Source of the DNA: DASYHS01 sp035998295
GTDB lineage: Bacteria; Pseudomonadota; Alphaproteobacteria; Azospirillales; Azospirillaceae
Direction of reading: 5' to 3'
Length of the DNA: 10,074 nucleotides
Assembly (NCBI RefSeq): GCF_035998295.1
Contig: NZ_DASYHS010000214.1
Location: 1-10,074, forward strand
Shown here piece by piece: positions 1 through 7,048 of the stretch (its first letter is position 1; each line of letters opens with the position of its first letter). The notes under the pieces were generated by a model. It saw only the letters and a list, made by a program, of their open reading frames with translations. It was not told the origin of the DNA and searched no databases. Position numbers and translations under genes: made by a program.

Positions 1-890
1 ACGAATGGGGCATCCGCGTAGACGGCTGCAGCCCGGTCGGCTCCTCGGTCGCGCGCGGCGGCGCCACCAACGGCCCGGCCGCCGTCTACGCGCTCACCAA
101 ATACATCGACTGGCTGAAGAAATACGCTCCGCCCGAGGCCCAGGGCATGACCTTCAGCGAGGCCGGCCCGGTGCCGGCGCAGGGCAACATCGCCCAGCAG
201 ATCTTCTGGTACACCGCCTTCACCGCCGACATGGCCAAGCCGGGCCTGCCGGTGGTCAACGAGGACGGCACGCCGAAATGGCGCATGGCGCCCTCGCCGC
301 ACGGCCCGTACTGGGAAGAGGGCATGAAGCTCGGCTACCAGGACGTGGGCTCGTGGACCCTGCTCGACTCGACCCCGGTCGACCGCCGCAAGGCCGCCTG
401 GCTCTACGCCCAGTTTACGGTCGCCAAAACCGCCTCGCTGAAGAAGACCATGGTCGGCCTGACGCCGATCCGCGAATCCGACCTGCACACCCCGGCCATG
501 GACGAGATGGCGCCGAAGCTGGGCGGGCTGGTCGAGTTCTACCGCAGCCCGGCCCGCGTCGCCTGGTCGCCGACCGGCACCAACGTGCCCGACTACCCGA
601 AGCTGGCGCAGCTGTGGTGGCAGAACGTCGCCGAGGCGGTCACCGGCGAGCGGGCCCCGCAGGAGGCCATGGACAACCTGGCCGCGGCCCAGGACCAGGT
701 GATGGCCCGGCTCGAGCGGGCCGGCGTCCAGGGCGAGTGCGGCCCGAAGCTGAACGAGGAACAGGACGCCCAGTACTGGTTCGACCAGCCCGGCGCCCCG
801 AAGCCGAAGCTGGACAACGAGAAGCCCCAGGGCGAGACGGTGGCCTACGACGCGCTGCTCAAGGCCTGGCAGGAAGGCCGGGTCCGCTAA
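1..890 (+). CDS. glpV: Glycerol ABC transporter solute-binding protein, C-terminal half (5' end outside window)
   Basis: The open frame enters from the left edge (first whole codon at 3) and ends at TAA 888-890, giving 295 visible residues. Proteins of this CUT1-like periplasmic binding family are about 570-580 residues long, so roughly half is missing, including any signal peptide. The visible part contains W-rich binding-protein stretches (KWRMAPSPHGPYW, residues about 93-105; LGYQDVGSWTLL; VDRRKAAWLYAQF; VGLTPIRES) that I recognise from rhizobial and other alphaproteobacterial glycerol-uptake binding proteins (GlpV of the GlpSTPQV system). Its role would be to capture glycerol in the periplasm and deliver it to the inner-membrane permease. 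Glycerol kinase follows 76 nt downstream on the same strand, which strongly supports the substrate. The family match is from memory; a general carbohydrate-binding protein is the main alternative. Confidence 0.85.
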   Translation, partial: EWGIRVDGCSPVGSSVARGGATNGPAAVYALTKYIDWLKKYAPPEAQGMTFSEAGPVPAQGNIAQQIFWYTAFTADMAKPGLPVVNEDGTPKWRMAPSPHGPYWEEGMKLGYQDVGSWTLLDSTPVDRRKAAWLYAQFTVAKTASLKKTMVGLTPIRESDLHTPAMDEMAPKLGGLVEFYRSPARVAWSPTGTNVPDYPKLAQLWWQNVAEAVTGERAPQEAMDNLAAAQDQVMARLERAGVQGECGPKLNEEQDAQYWFDQPGAPKPKLDNEKPQGETVAYDALLKAWQEGRVR

Positions 891-918
891 GCGGCACGAC
901 GCTTCCCTCCACACTTCC

Positions 919-941
919 GGGGTGGCGCATCGCGCCACCCC
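919..941 (+). terminator. Intercistronic hairpin between glpV and glpK (partial terminator or mRNA stabiliser)
   Basis: A perfect 10-bp GC-rich inverted repeat (GGGGTGGCGC at 919-928, GCGCCACCCC at 932-941) with a 3-nt loop begins 28 nt after the binding-protein stop. The following bases (GACTTCTTC) are pyrimidine-rich but contain no real T-run, so full termination is doubtful. A stable hairpin straight after a binding-protein gene commonly protects its message from 3' decay and lowers expression of the genes downstream. That role here is inference. Confidence 0.6.
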
Positions 942-954
942 GACTTCTTCACGT

Positions 955-960
955 GAGGAG
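955..960 (+). promoter_or_regulatory. Ribosome binding site of glpK
   Basis: GAGGAG lies 6 nt before ATG 967. It is what decides between ATG 967 and the longer in-frame GTG at 922. Confidence 0.8.
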
Positions 961-966
961 TGCCCG

Positions 967-2469
967 ATGCCCGCCAAGTCCCACATCCTCGCCATAGACC
1001 AGGGCACGACCTCGACCCGCGCGATCGTGTTCGACCGGGAGGCCGCCATCCGCGGCATCGCGCGGCGCGAGTTCCGCCAGCACTACCCCGCCGACGGCTG
1101 GGTCGAGCACGACCCCGAGGACATCTGGCGCGACACGCTCGCGGTCGCGAAGGAAGCCCTCGCCGAGGCCGGCATCGGGGCCGACCGCGTCGCCGCGATC
1201 GGCATCACGAACCAGCGCGAGACCACGGTGGTGTGGGACCGCGCGACCGGCGAGCCGATCCACCGCGCGATCGTCTGGCAGGACCGGCGCACCGCGCCGA
1301 TGTGCCGCGACATGGCCGCGGCCGGCGCCGAGATCGAGATCCGCGCGCGCACCGGGCTGGTGGTCGACGCCTATTTCTCCGCCTCCAAGATCGCCTGGCT
1401 GCTGGACACCGTCCCGGACGCGCGCGCGCGCGCCGAGCGGGGCGAACTCGCCTTCGGGACGATCGACTGCTTCCTGCTGTGGCGGCTGACCGGCGGCCGC
1501 GTCCATGCGACCGACGCGACGAACGCCTCGCGCACGCTGCTGTTCAACATCCACACCCAGGACTGGGACGACGAGTTGCTGCGGCTGTGGCGCATCCCGC
1601 GCCGGATGCTGCCGGCGGTCACCGACAACAGCACCGAGTTCGGCATCGTCGACGCAGCACTGCTGGGTGCGCCGATCCCGATCACCGGCATGGCCGGGGA
1701 CCAGCAGGCCGCCACCGTCGGCCAGGCCTGCTTCGAGCCGGGCATGGTCAAGGCGACCTACGGCACCGGCTGCTTCGCGCTGCTGAACACCGGCGAGCAC
1801 GCGGTGGACTCGCCGAGCCGGCTGCTGACGACCGTCGCCTACCGGCTGGGCGGTCGGCCGACCTACGCGCTGGAAGGCGCGATCTTCGTCGCCGGGGCGG
1901 CGGTGAAGTGGTTGCGCGATGGGCTTGGCATCATCACCCACGCCTCGCAGACCGACGACCTCGCGACCCGGGTCCCGGACAGCCACGGGGTGTACCTGGT
2001 GCCGGCCTTCGTCGGGCTGGGCGCCCCCCACTGGGACCCGGACGCCCGCGCGGCGATCCTGGGCCTGACGCTCGACGCCGGCCCGGCGCATGTCGCGCGC
2101 GCGGCGCTGGAGGCGGTCGCCTACCAGACGCGCGACCTGCAGGAGGCGATGGTGTCGGACGGCGGCGACCGGCCGCGGTCGCTGCGGGTCGACGGCGGCA
2201 TGGTCGCCAACGACTGGCTGTGCCAGTTCCTGGCCGACATGCTGGCGGTGCCGGTCGAACGGCCGGCGGTGATCGAGACGACGGCGCTGGGCGCGGCCTG
2301 CCTGGCCGGGCTCCATGTCGGGCTGTTCTCCGACCTGGGCGCGATCTCGGCCGCCTGGACGCGCGAAAGGCTGTTCGAGCCGCGCATGGACGAGGCCGTG
2401 CGCGCCCGCCTGCATGCCGGCTGGCGGGACGCCGTCGCCCGCATCCGCAGCACGCGGGCGGCACCGTGA
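967..2469 (+). CDS. glpK: Glycerol kinase
   Basis: This FGGY-family sugar kinase of 500 aa (E. coli GlpK has about 502) phosphorylates glycerol to sn-glycerol-3-phosphate in the cytoplasm with ATP, trapping imported glycerol. Visible motifs in order: N-terminal phosphate-binding loop DQGTTSTRAIVFD (11-23); glycerol-binding TNQRETTVVW (81-90) with the expected Arg83-Glu84 pair; VWQDRRT (103-109); GMAGDQQAATVGQ (241-253) with catalytic-base Asp245; KATYGTGCF (262-270); and the C-terminal ATP-site DGGMVANDWLCQFLADM segment. ATG 967 is chosen because GAGGAG lies 6 nt upstream (955-960) and the protein then starts just before the conserved first strand. An in-frame GTG at 922 would start inside the upstream hairpin. 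The gene follows the transporter binding protein and its stop overlaps the next gene, so all three are probably one operon. No key residue appears to be missing. Confidence 0.97.
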   Translation: MPAKSHILAIDQGTTSTRAIVFDREAAIRGIARREFRQHYPADGWVEHDPEDIWRDTLAVAKEALAEAGIGADRVAAIGITNQRETTVVWDRATGEPIHRAIVWQDRRTAPMCRDMAAAGAEIEIRARTGLVVDAYFSASKIAWLLDTVPDARARAERGELAFGTIDCFLLWRLTGGRVHATDATNASRTLLFNIHTQDWDDELLRLWRIPRRMLPAVTDNSTEFGIVDAALLGAPIPITGMAGDQQAATVGQACFEPGMVKATYGTGCFALLNTGEHAVDSPSRLLTTVAYRLGGRPTYALEGAIFVAGAAVKWLRDGLGIITHASQTDDLATRVPDSHGVYLVPAFVGLGAPHWDPDARAAILGLTLDAGPAHVARAALEAVAYQTRDLQEAMVSDGGDRPRSLRVDGGMVANDWLCQFLADMLAVPVERPAVIETTALGAACLAGLHVGLFSDLGAISAAWTRERLFEPRMDEAVRARLHAGWRDAVARIRSTRAAP

Positions 2470-3254
2470 CCGGCATGCGGCCCGCCCTGCCGGCGGCGGA
2501 CGAGTTCGCCGGCCGGCGCGTGCTGGTGACCGGCAGCAGCCGCGGCATCGGCGCCGAGGTCGCGCGCGCCTTCGCCGGGCTGGGCGCGTCGGTGGTGCTG
2601 CACGGCCACGCCCGCGCGGCGGAGGCGCGCGACCTCGCCGAGCGGCTGAGGGCGGACGGGCTCTCCGCCCACGCGGTCGAGGGCGACTTCGCGGACCGGC
2701 GCCAGGTCGAGGCGGTGGTCGACCGGGCGGCGGAGTTGCTGGGCGGGCTCGACGTGCTGGTCAACAATGCCGGCACGATGCTGGGCCGGATGCCGCTGGA
2801 GCGCGTCGACGACGCCTTCCTCGACCGGTCCTTCGACCTCAACATGCGTTCGGTCGTCGTCGCCTGCCGCCGGGCGCTGCCGGCGCTGCGCGCCTCGAAG
2901 GGCGCGATCGTCAACACCTCGTCGATCTCGGCGCGCACCGGCGGCAGCCCGGGCTCGTCGCTGTACAGCGCCGCCAAGGCGTTCGTGTCGACCTTCACCC
3001 GCTCGCTCGCGGCCGAGCTGGCGGCGGACGGCATCCGGGTCAACGCGGTCGCGCCGGGCACGATCGGGACCGACTTCCACGCCCGCTACTCCACGCCCGA
3101 GAAGCTGGCGGCGACCGCCGCGCGCATCCCGCTCGGCCGGATCGGCACGGCCGAGGACTGCGTCGGCGCCTATCTGTTCCTCGCTTCGCCCCGGCTCGCC
3201 GGCTACGTCACCGGGCAGGTGATCGACGTCAACGGCGGCCAGTTCATGGGATGA
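2466..3254 (+). CDS. SDR-family NAD(P)-dependent oxidoreductase, coupled to glpK
   Basis: A classical short-chain dehydrogenase/reductase of 262 aa from GTG 2466, or 259 aa from ATG 2475. It has the full Rossmann set (numbering from the GTG): TGSSRGIG cofactor loop (22-29), NNAG (100-103), catalytic Ser153 in NTSS, YSAAK with Tyr167 and Lys171, then the RVNAVAPGTIGTDF segment, and a typical C-terminus (VTGQVIDVNGGQF). GTG 2466 overlaps the glpK stop (GTGA, 4-nt overlap), suggesting translational coupling; ATG 2475 is equally possible and neither has a strong Shine-Dalgarno. The substrate cannot be read from sequence. The position suggests a polyol, dihydroxyacetone or sugar-alcohol dehydrogenase serving glycerol-operon metabolism, but SDRs are too diverse for a firm call. 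The protein is soluble, with no signal peptide or membrane segment. Confidence 0.92.
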   Translation: MTGMRPALPAADEFAGRRVLVTGSSRGIGAEVARAFAGLGASVVLHGHARAAEARDLAERLRADGLSAHAVEGDFADRRQVEAVVDRAAELLGGLDVLVNNAGTMLGRMPLERVDDAFLDRSFDLNMRSVVVACRRALPALRASKGAIVNTSSISARTGGSPGSSLYSAAKAFVSTFTRSLAAELAADGIRVNAVAPGTIGTDFHARYSTPEKLAATAARIPLGRIGTAEDCVGAYLFLASPRLAGYVTGQVIDVNGGQFMG

Positions 3255-3264
3255 GAGTACCCCC

Positions 3265-3282
3265 GGAGCACCTCGGCGCTCC
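3265..3282 (+). terminator. Possible weak hairpin after the glycerol operon
   Basis: A 5-bp inverted repeat (GGAGC at 3265-3269, GCTCC at 3278-3282, 8-nt loop) starts 10 nt after the SDR stop and is followed by CCC and TTCG rather than a T-run. It is the best terminator candidate in the 181-nt gap 3255-3435, but it is weak. I found no convincing promoter in that gap. Confidence 0.2.
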
Positions 3283-3435
3283 CCCTTCGTCATCAGCCCC
3301 CTGACCGCACCGCTCCGGTAGCCATAAGCGCGCGCTCTTTGGGACAGCGGGAATTCCGCGTGCCTCCGTTGCGTGTTTTACTACCGGAACGGTGCCCACC
3401 GGATACCCGGCGGTGCCAGCAGCCGGAGATCTTCA

Positions 3436-4443
3436 ATGATTTCGGTGGTAATGCCGTCGTACAACTCCGCCCCGTTCGTGACGGAAGCGATCCAGAGCGT
3501 TCTGGACCAGACCTTCCCGTATTTCGAGCTGCTGGTCTGCGACGACGGCTCGCAGGACGGCACGCAGGACATCGTGGCGGCTTTCGCGCGGCGCGACGGC
3601 CGGGTCCGCCTTCTGCAGCATTCCTTCCGCAGCGTCAGCCTCAACTGCAACGCGGCCGTCGAGCAGGCGCGGTTCCCCTGGATCGCGCGCCTGGACGCCG
3701 ACGACCTGATGGTGCCGGAGCGCCTGGAATGGCAGATCCGCGCGGCCGGGCGGGCGCCGGAGGTCGTGCTGTGGGGCGGCTATGCCCACCTGATCAACCG
3801 CCGCGGCAAGGTGTTGCGCACCGCCCGGAGCGGCCCGACCACGCAGGCGGAGTACCAGCGGCTCCGCCGGACCGGCGAGATGATCGTGGTCCAGGGGCCG
3901 AGCGTGACGTTCCGGCGCGACCTGTTCCTGGCGCTGGGCGGCTACGACCGGCGCTTCGATTCCGCGGAGGACCTGGAGTTCCTGAGCCGGATCGCGGAGC
4001 ACGGGCCGGTGCGCGTGCTGCCGCGCGCCGTCACCCATTACCGCATCCACGGGGCGAGCATCACCGCCGGCCGCGCCGCCCGCCAGCACCGCCTGTTCCG
4101 CTACATCGAGGCACGCAACCACGCGAGGCTGGACGGACGCAGGGAGGAGAGCCTCGAAGTTTTCCTGGTCCGCCTCGATGCCGCCCCTCCCACCGACTGG
4201 GTGGTGGATCATGTCAGGGAGATGTCGCTCCAGCATTACCGGAACGCGAGCGTGCACGCGGCGGAGGGGCGGATCGCCCATGCGGCGCTGGCGGCGGGGC
4301 TGGCCGTGCTGCTCGGCCCCCGCATCAGCCTGGGCAGGATCGCCGGTAGGGTGTCGCGGGCGATCCTGCGCCGCTGCCGGGACATCGCGGCGCGCCTGCG
4401 CGGCTTGGCGGGAGAGGCGCCGACGCTGAAGATCGGGGAGTAG
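3436..4443 (+). CDS. GT2-family glycosyltransferase (GT-A fold)
   Basis: A 335-aa inverting glycosyltransferase of family 2. The N-terminal GT-A domain is clear: VVMPSYN at the first strand (4-10), a nucleotide-binding CDDGSQDGT (35-43), and the metal-binding DxD-like motif RLDADD (85-90). Further on, GGYDRRFDSAEDLEFLSRI (168-186) supplies the acidic ED region that usually carries the catalytic base, followed by HYRIHGASIT (201-210). The C-terminal 125 residues form an Ala/Arg-rich tail (LAAGLAVLLGPRISLGRI) that may be a membrane-associating amphipathic helix. It should transfer a nucleotide-sugar unit to a surface or extracellular glycan; the sugar cannot be named. ATG 3436 is chosen because GGAG lies 7 nt upstream (3425-3428) and the family start falls there; an upstream GTG (3373) adds a non-conserved stretch. 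It stands alone, with no other polysaccharide gene in view. Confidence 0.92.
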   Translation: MISVVMPSYNSAPFVTEAIQSVLDQTFPYFELLVCDDGSQDGTQDIVAAFARRDGRVRLLQHSFRSVSLNCNAAVEQARFPWIARLDADDLMVPERLEWQIRAAGRAPEVVLWGGYAHLINRRGKVLRTARSGPTTQAEYQRLRRTGEMIVVQGPSVTFRRDLFLALGGYDRRFDSAEDLEFLSRIAEHGPVRVLPRAVTHYRIHGASITAGRAARQHRLFRYIEARNHARLDGRREESLEVFLVRLDAAPPTDWVVDHVREMSLQHYRNASVHAAEGRIAHAALAAGLAVLLGPRISLGRIAGRVSRAILRRCRDIAARLRGLAGEAPTLKIGE

Positions 4444-4457
4444 CCGGCCCCTACTCC
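4437..4457. terminator. Symmetric hairpin formed by two convergent stop codons
   Basis: GGAGTAG (4437-4443, the end of the glycosyltransferase gene) is a perfect inverted repeat of CTACTCC (4451-4457, the end of glcF read on the minus strand), with a 7-nt spacer. The 7-bp stem contains both stop codons. Neither flank has a T-run, so efficient intrinsic termination is not expected. It is nevertheless the only terminator-like structure between these convergent genes. Confidence 0.35.
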
Positions 4458-5791
4458 GCCGCGGCCGCCACCACCGGACGCGCCTCCGCCGCGAACTCCG
4501 GGCGGCCGGCGAGCCGCTCGGGCAGCGGGCCGCCGGTCGCCCAGTCCAGCAGTTCGACCGTGTGGACGATCGGGATCGCGGTGCCGGATGCGATCTGGGT
4601 GATGCAGCCGACATTGCCGGTCGCGACCGCCGCCGGGACGACACTCTCGATGTTCGCCACCTTGCGGTCGCGCAGGTCGCGGGCGATCGCCGGCTGGAGC
4701 AGGTTGTAGGTCCCGGCCGAGCCGCAGCACAGATGGCCTTCGGGCACCTCGCGCACCTCGAAGCCGGCCGCCGCCAGCAATGCCCGCGGCTGGGTGCGGA
4801 CGCGCTGGCCGTGCTGCATCGAGCAGGCGGAGTGATAGGCGATCGGCTGGCCCGTCGCGACCACCGGCGCGGCGAGGCCGAGATCGGCCATCACCTCGGT
4901 GACGTCCTTCGCGAGCGCCGACACCCGCGCGGCCTTGGCGGCCCAGGCCGCGTCCTCGCGGAACATGTGGCCGTAGTCCTTCACCGTGGTGCCGCAGCCG
5001 GACGCGTTGATCACGATCGCGTCCAGGCCCGCGCCGTCGATCTCCCGGGTCCAGGCCCGGATGTTGGCGAGCGCCATCGCGTGCGCCGGGTCGCGGCGCC
5101 CCATGTGGTGGGTCAGCGCGCCGCAGCACCCGGCGCCGCGCGCGACCACGACCTCGGCGCCGTGGCGCGTCAGCAGGCGGATCGTCGCCTCGTTGATCGC
5201 GGTGTCGACGACCTGCTGCGCGCAGCCCGTCAGCAGCGCCACGCGGGCGCGCCGCGTCCCCTCGGCCGGGAACACCTGCGGCCGGTCGACCGGGCTCGGC
5301 CCCGGCACGCGGCGGGGCGCCAGTTCGACCATGGTCCGCAGGCGGTCGGGCAGCAGGCGTGCGAACGGCCGCGCCGCCGCCGCGCCGATCAGCGACAGGC
5401 GGAACAGCCAGGGCCGCGGCAGCACCGCGGCGAGCAGCGCGCGCTGCAGCCGCTCGCCGGGCGGACGCCGGTAGGTCTTCTCGACATGGACGCGCGCATG
5501 GTCGACGAGGTGCATGTAGTCCACGCCCGAAGGACAGGTCGTCATGCACGACAGGCAGGACAGGCAGCGGTCGATGTGCTTGGCCACCTTGTCGGAAGCA
5601 GGCCGGTCGTTCTCCAGCATGTCCTTGATCAGGTAGATGCGCCCGCGCGGGCTGTCCAGCTCGTCGCCGAGCAGGACATAGGTCGGGCACGTGGCCGTGC
5701 AGAAGCCGCAATGCACGCAGGCGCGCAGGATCTTCTCGGACTCGCGGGTGTCGGCATCGGCGAGCTGTGCCAGGGAAAAGCTGGTCTGCAT
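4451..5791 (-). CDS. glcF: Glycolate oxidase iron-sulfur subunit
   Basis: A 446-aa protein carrying electrons from the flavin subunits of glycolate oxidase towards the membrane quinone pool. Two N-terminal 4Fe-4S motifs are visible: CVHCGFCTATCP (C25, C28, C31, C35) and CLSCLSCMTTCP (C76, C79, C82, C86). Two CCG-type cysteine-rich domains follow, with GCCGALTHHMGR (C222-C223; partner C190 in LLTGC) and HLCCGSAGTYNLLQP (C355-C356). This arrangement is diagnostic for GlcF and relatives such as LutA/LldE and GlpC. Assignment to GlcF rests on length and on the two flavoprotein partners immediately upstream. ATG 5791 lies 20 nt after the glcE stop with AGGG a short way upstream. It is the last gene of the operon and runs convergently to within 7 nt of the glycosyltransferase stop. 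Confidence 0.95.
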   Translation of the reverse strand: MQTSFSLAQLADADTRESEKILRACVHCGFCTATCPTYVLLGDELDSPRGRIYLIKDMLENDRPASDKVAKHIDRCLSCLSCMTTCPSGVDYMHLVDHARVHVEKTYRRPPGERLQRALLAAVLPRPWLFRLSLIGAAAARPFARLLPDRLRTMVELAPRRVPGPSPVDRPQVFPAEGTRRARVALLTGCAQQVVDTAINEATIRLLTRHGAEVVVARGAGCCGALTHHMGRRDPAHAMALANIRAWTREIDGAGLDAIVINASGCGTTVKDYGHMFREDAAWAAKAARVSALAKDVTEVMADLGLAAPVVATGQPIAYHSACSMQHGQRVRTQPRALLAAAGFEVREVPEGHLCCGSAGTYNLLQPAIARDLRDRKVANIESVVPAAVATGNVGCITQIASGTAIPIVHTVELLDWATGGPLPERLAGRPEFAAEARPVVAAAAE

Positions 5792-5811
5792 TGTCGCCCT
5801 ATCTCATCTCG

Positions 5812-7035
5812 TCACACCCCCGCCCACATGCGGCCGGGGTTGAGGATACGCTTGGGATCGAAGCCGGCCTTGACGCGCGCGGACAATGCCGCCAGCGCCG
5901 CCGGCTGGGGATGGAACACCGCGACCGAGGCGCGTAGCGTCTCCGGCGCCCGCAGCAGGGTCGCATGCCCGTCGTTCGGGCCGGCCGCGCCGCGGACCGC
6001 GCCGGCGCCGGCATCCTCGCCCGCCGCCGCGAGCGCCACCCAGAGCAGCCCGCCGCCCCAGTCGTAGAACCACTCGGCGTCGAGCCGGGCGGCGATCTCC
6101 GCGGCCACCCGCGGCCCCTGCGAGGGCGGGACGGACAGGCGCCAGACGATGCGCTCGGGCCGGCGGGTGAAGGCGGCGGCGTCCCGGACCTCGCGCCAGA
6201 ACGCGGCCGACGCCTCGTCGTCGAGCTCGACGGCCGGAGCCAGGCCGCCAAGCTCGGCGACGAGGCGGCCGGCCCGGTAGTCGACCGACGGGCCGAACCC
6301 TTCGATGCGCACCGCCGTGACCGCGGCCCCGGCCGCGGCGACGGCGGGCACTCCGGAGGCCGCGGCCACCGGTGCGGGCAGATGGGCCGCGCCGGCGGCT
6401 TCGAACGAGCCCTGGAGTGCGCGCGTCAGCGCCGCCACCCCGGCCGCATCGTCGAGGCCGAGCAGCAACACCGTGCGCGTGCGCTCGGGAGCCGGCAGGA
6501 CCTTGACCGTCACTTCGGTCAGGGCCGAGATCGTACCGTGGGAGCCCGCGAGCAGCTTGCAGAGGTCGTAGCCCGTCACGTTCTTGACGACGCGCCCGCC
6601 CGCCTTGTACCGCTCGGCCCGCCCCGACACCGCCTCGAAGCCCAGGAGGTGGTCGCGGGCGGCGCCGGCCTTGATGCGGCGCGGGCCGGACAGGTTGCAG
6701 GCGATGGCGCCGCCGACGGTCTGGCGGCCGGGCTCGGCGCCGAACAGCGGGCCCCAGTCCGCCGGCTCGAAGGCGAGCTGCTGGCGCCGGTCGGCCAGCA
6801 GCGCCTCGACCTCGGCCAGCGGCGTGCCGGCGCGCACCGTCAGCACCAGCTCCTCCGGCTCGTAGGAGACGATGCCGGAGAGCGCCGACAGGTCGAGCGT
6901 GTGGGTCGCCTGGAACGGGCGGCCGAGCCCGCGCTTGGTTCCGTTGCCGACCAGCTCCAGCGGCTGCTCCTCGGCGACCGCCCAGCGCAGCGCGTCGAGC
7001 ACCTCGCCCGCGTCGCGGGGTTCGAGCGTCTCCAT
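5812..7035 (-). CDS. glcE: Glycolate oxidase FAD-binding subunit
   Basis: A 407-aa protein of the FAD-binding PCMH-type superfamily, shorter than its partner GlcD. The N-terminal FAD domain shows LVGNGTKRGLGRP (28-40), the strand following LDLSALSGIVSYEPEELVLTVRAGTPL, GRQTVGGAIACNLSGPRR (103-120), and KNVTGYDLCKLLAGSHGTISALTEVTVKVLP (151-181). The C-terminus ends FDPKRILNPGRM, the usual closing motif of the family. It lacks the GEHGVG and HxGDGNLHP motifs present in GlcD, as expected for the non-catalytic flavin subunit. ATG 7035 lies 13 nt after the glcD stop with GGGGG 5 nt upstream, so it is operonic with glcD and glcF. The middle third is Ala-rich and less conserved. Confidence 0.95.
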   Translation of the reverse strand: METLEPRDAGEVLDALRWAVAEEQPLELVGNGTKRGLGRPFQATHTLDLSALSGIVSYEPEELVLTVRAGTPLAEVEALLADRRQQLAFEPADWGPLFGAEPGRQTVGGAIACNLSGPRRIKAGAARDHLLGFEAVSGRAERYKAGGRVVKNVTGYDLCKLLAGSHGTISALTEVTVKVLPAPERTRTVLLLGLDDAAGVAALTRALQGSFEAAGAAHLPAPVAAASGVPAVAAAGAAVTAVRIEGFGPSVDYRAGRLVAELGGLAPAVELDDEASAAFWREVRDAAAFTRRPERIVWRLSVPPSQGPRVAAEIAARLDAEWFYDWGGGLLWVALAAAGEDAGAGAVRGAAGPNDGHATLLRAPETLRASVAVFHPQPAALAALSARVKAGFDPKRILNPGRMWAGV

Positions 7036-7048
7036 CCTGACCCCCGTA

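Noticed and set aside
949..2415. Long antisense open frame (488 codons) across glpK
   Set aside because: It is a mirror of the GC-rich third-position pattern of glpK: Arg/Gly/Ala/Val-rich composition, no recognisable domain, while glpK on the other strand is unmistakable.
960..3254. A 764-codon frame suggesting a giant fusion ending in the SDR
   Set aside because: Its first 500 codons are the out-of-frame shadow of glpK (Arg/Pro/Gly/His-rich). Only the portion from 2466 is a real protein, so there is no fusion.
3283..3424. Promoter or small gene ahead of the glycosyltransferase
   Set aside because: TTGCGT near 3368 has no matching -10 at proper spacing, and no short frame there shows a convincing start or recognisable product.
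4562..6067. Plus-strand 501-codon open frame opposite glcF and glcE
   Set aside because: Low-complexity Arg/His/Gly/Ala composition with no motif, lying opposite two clearly coding iron-sulfur and flavin subunit genes.
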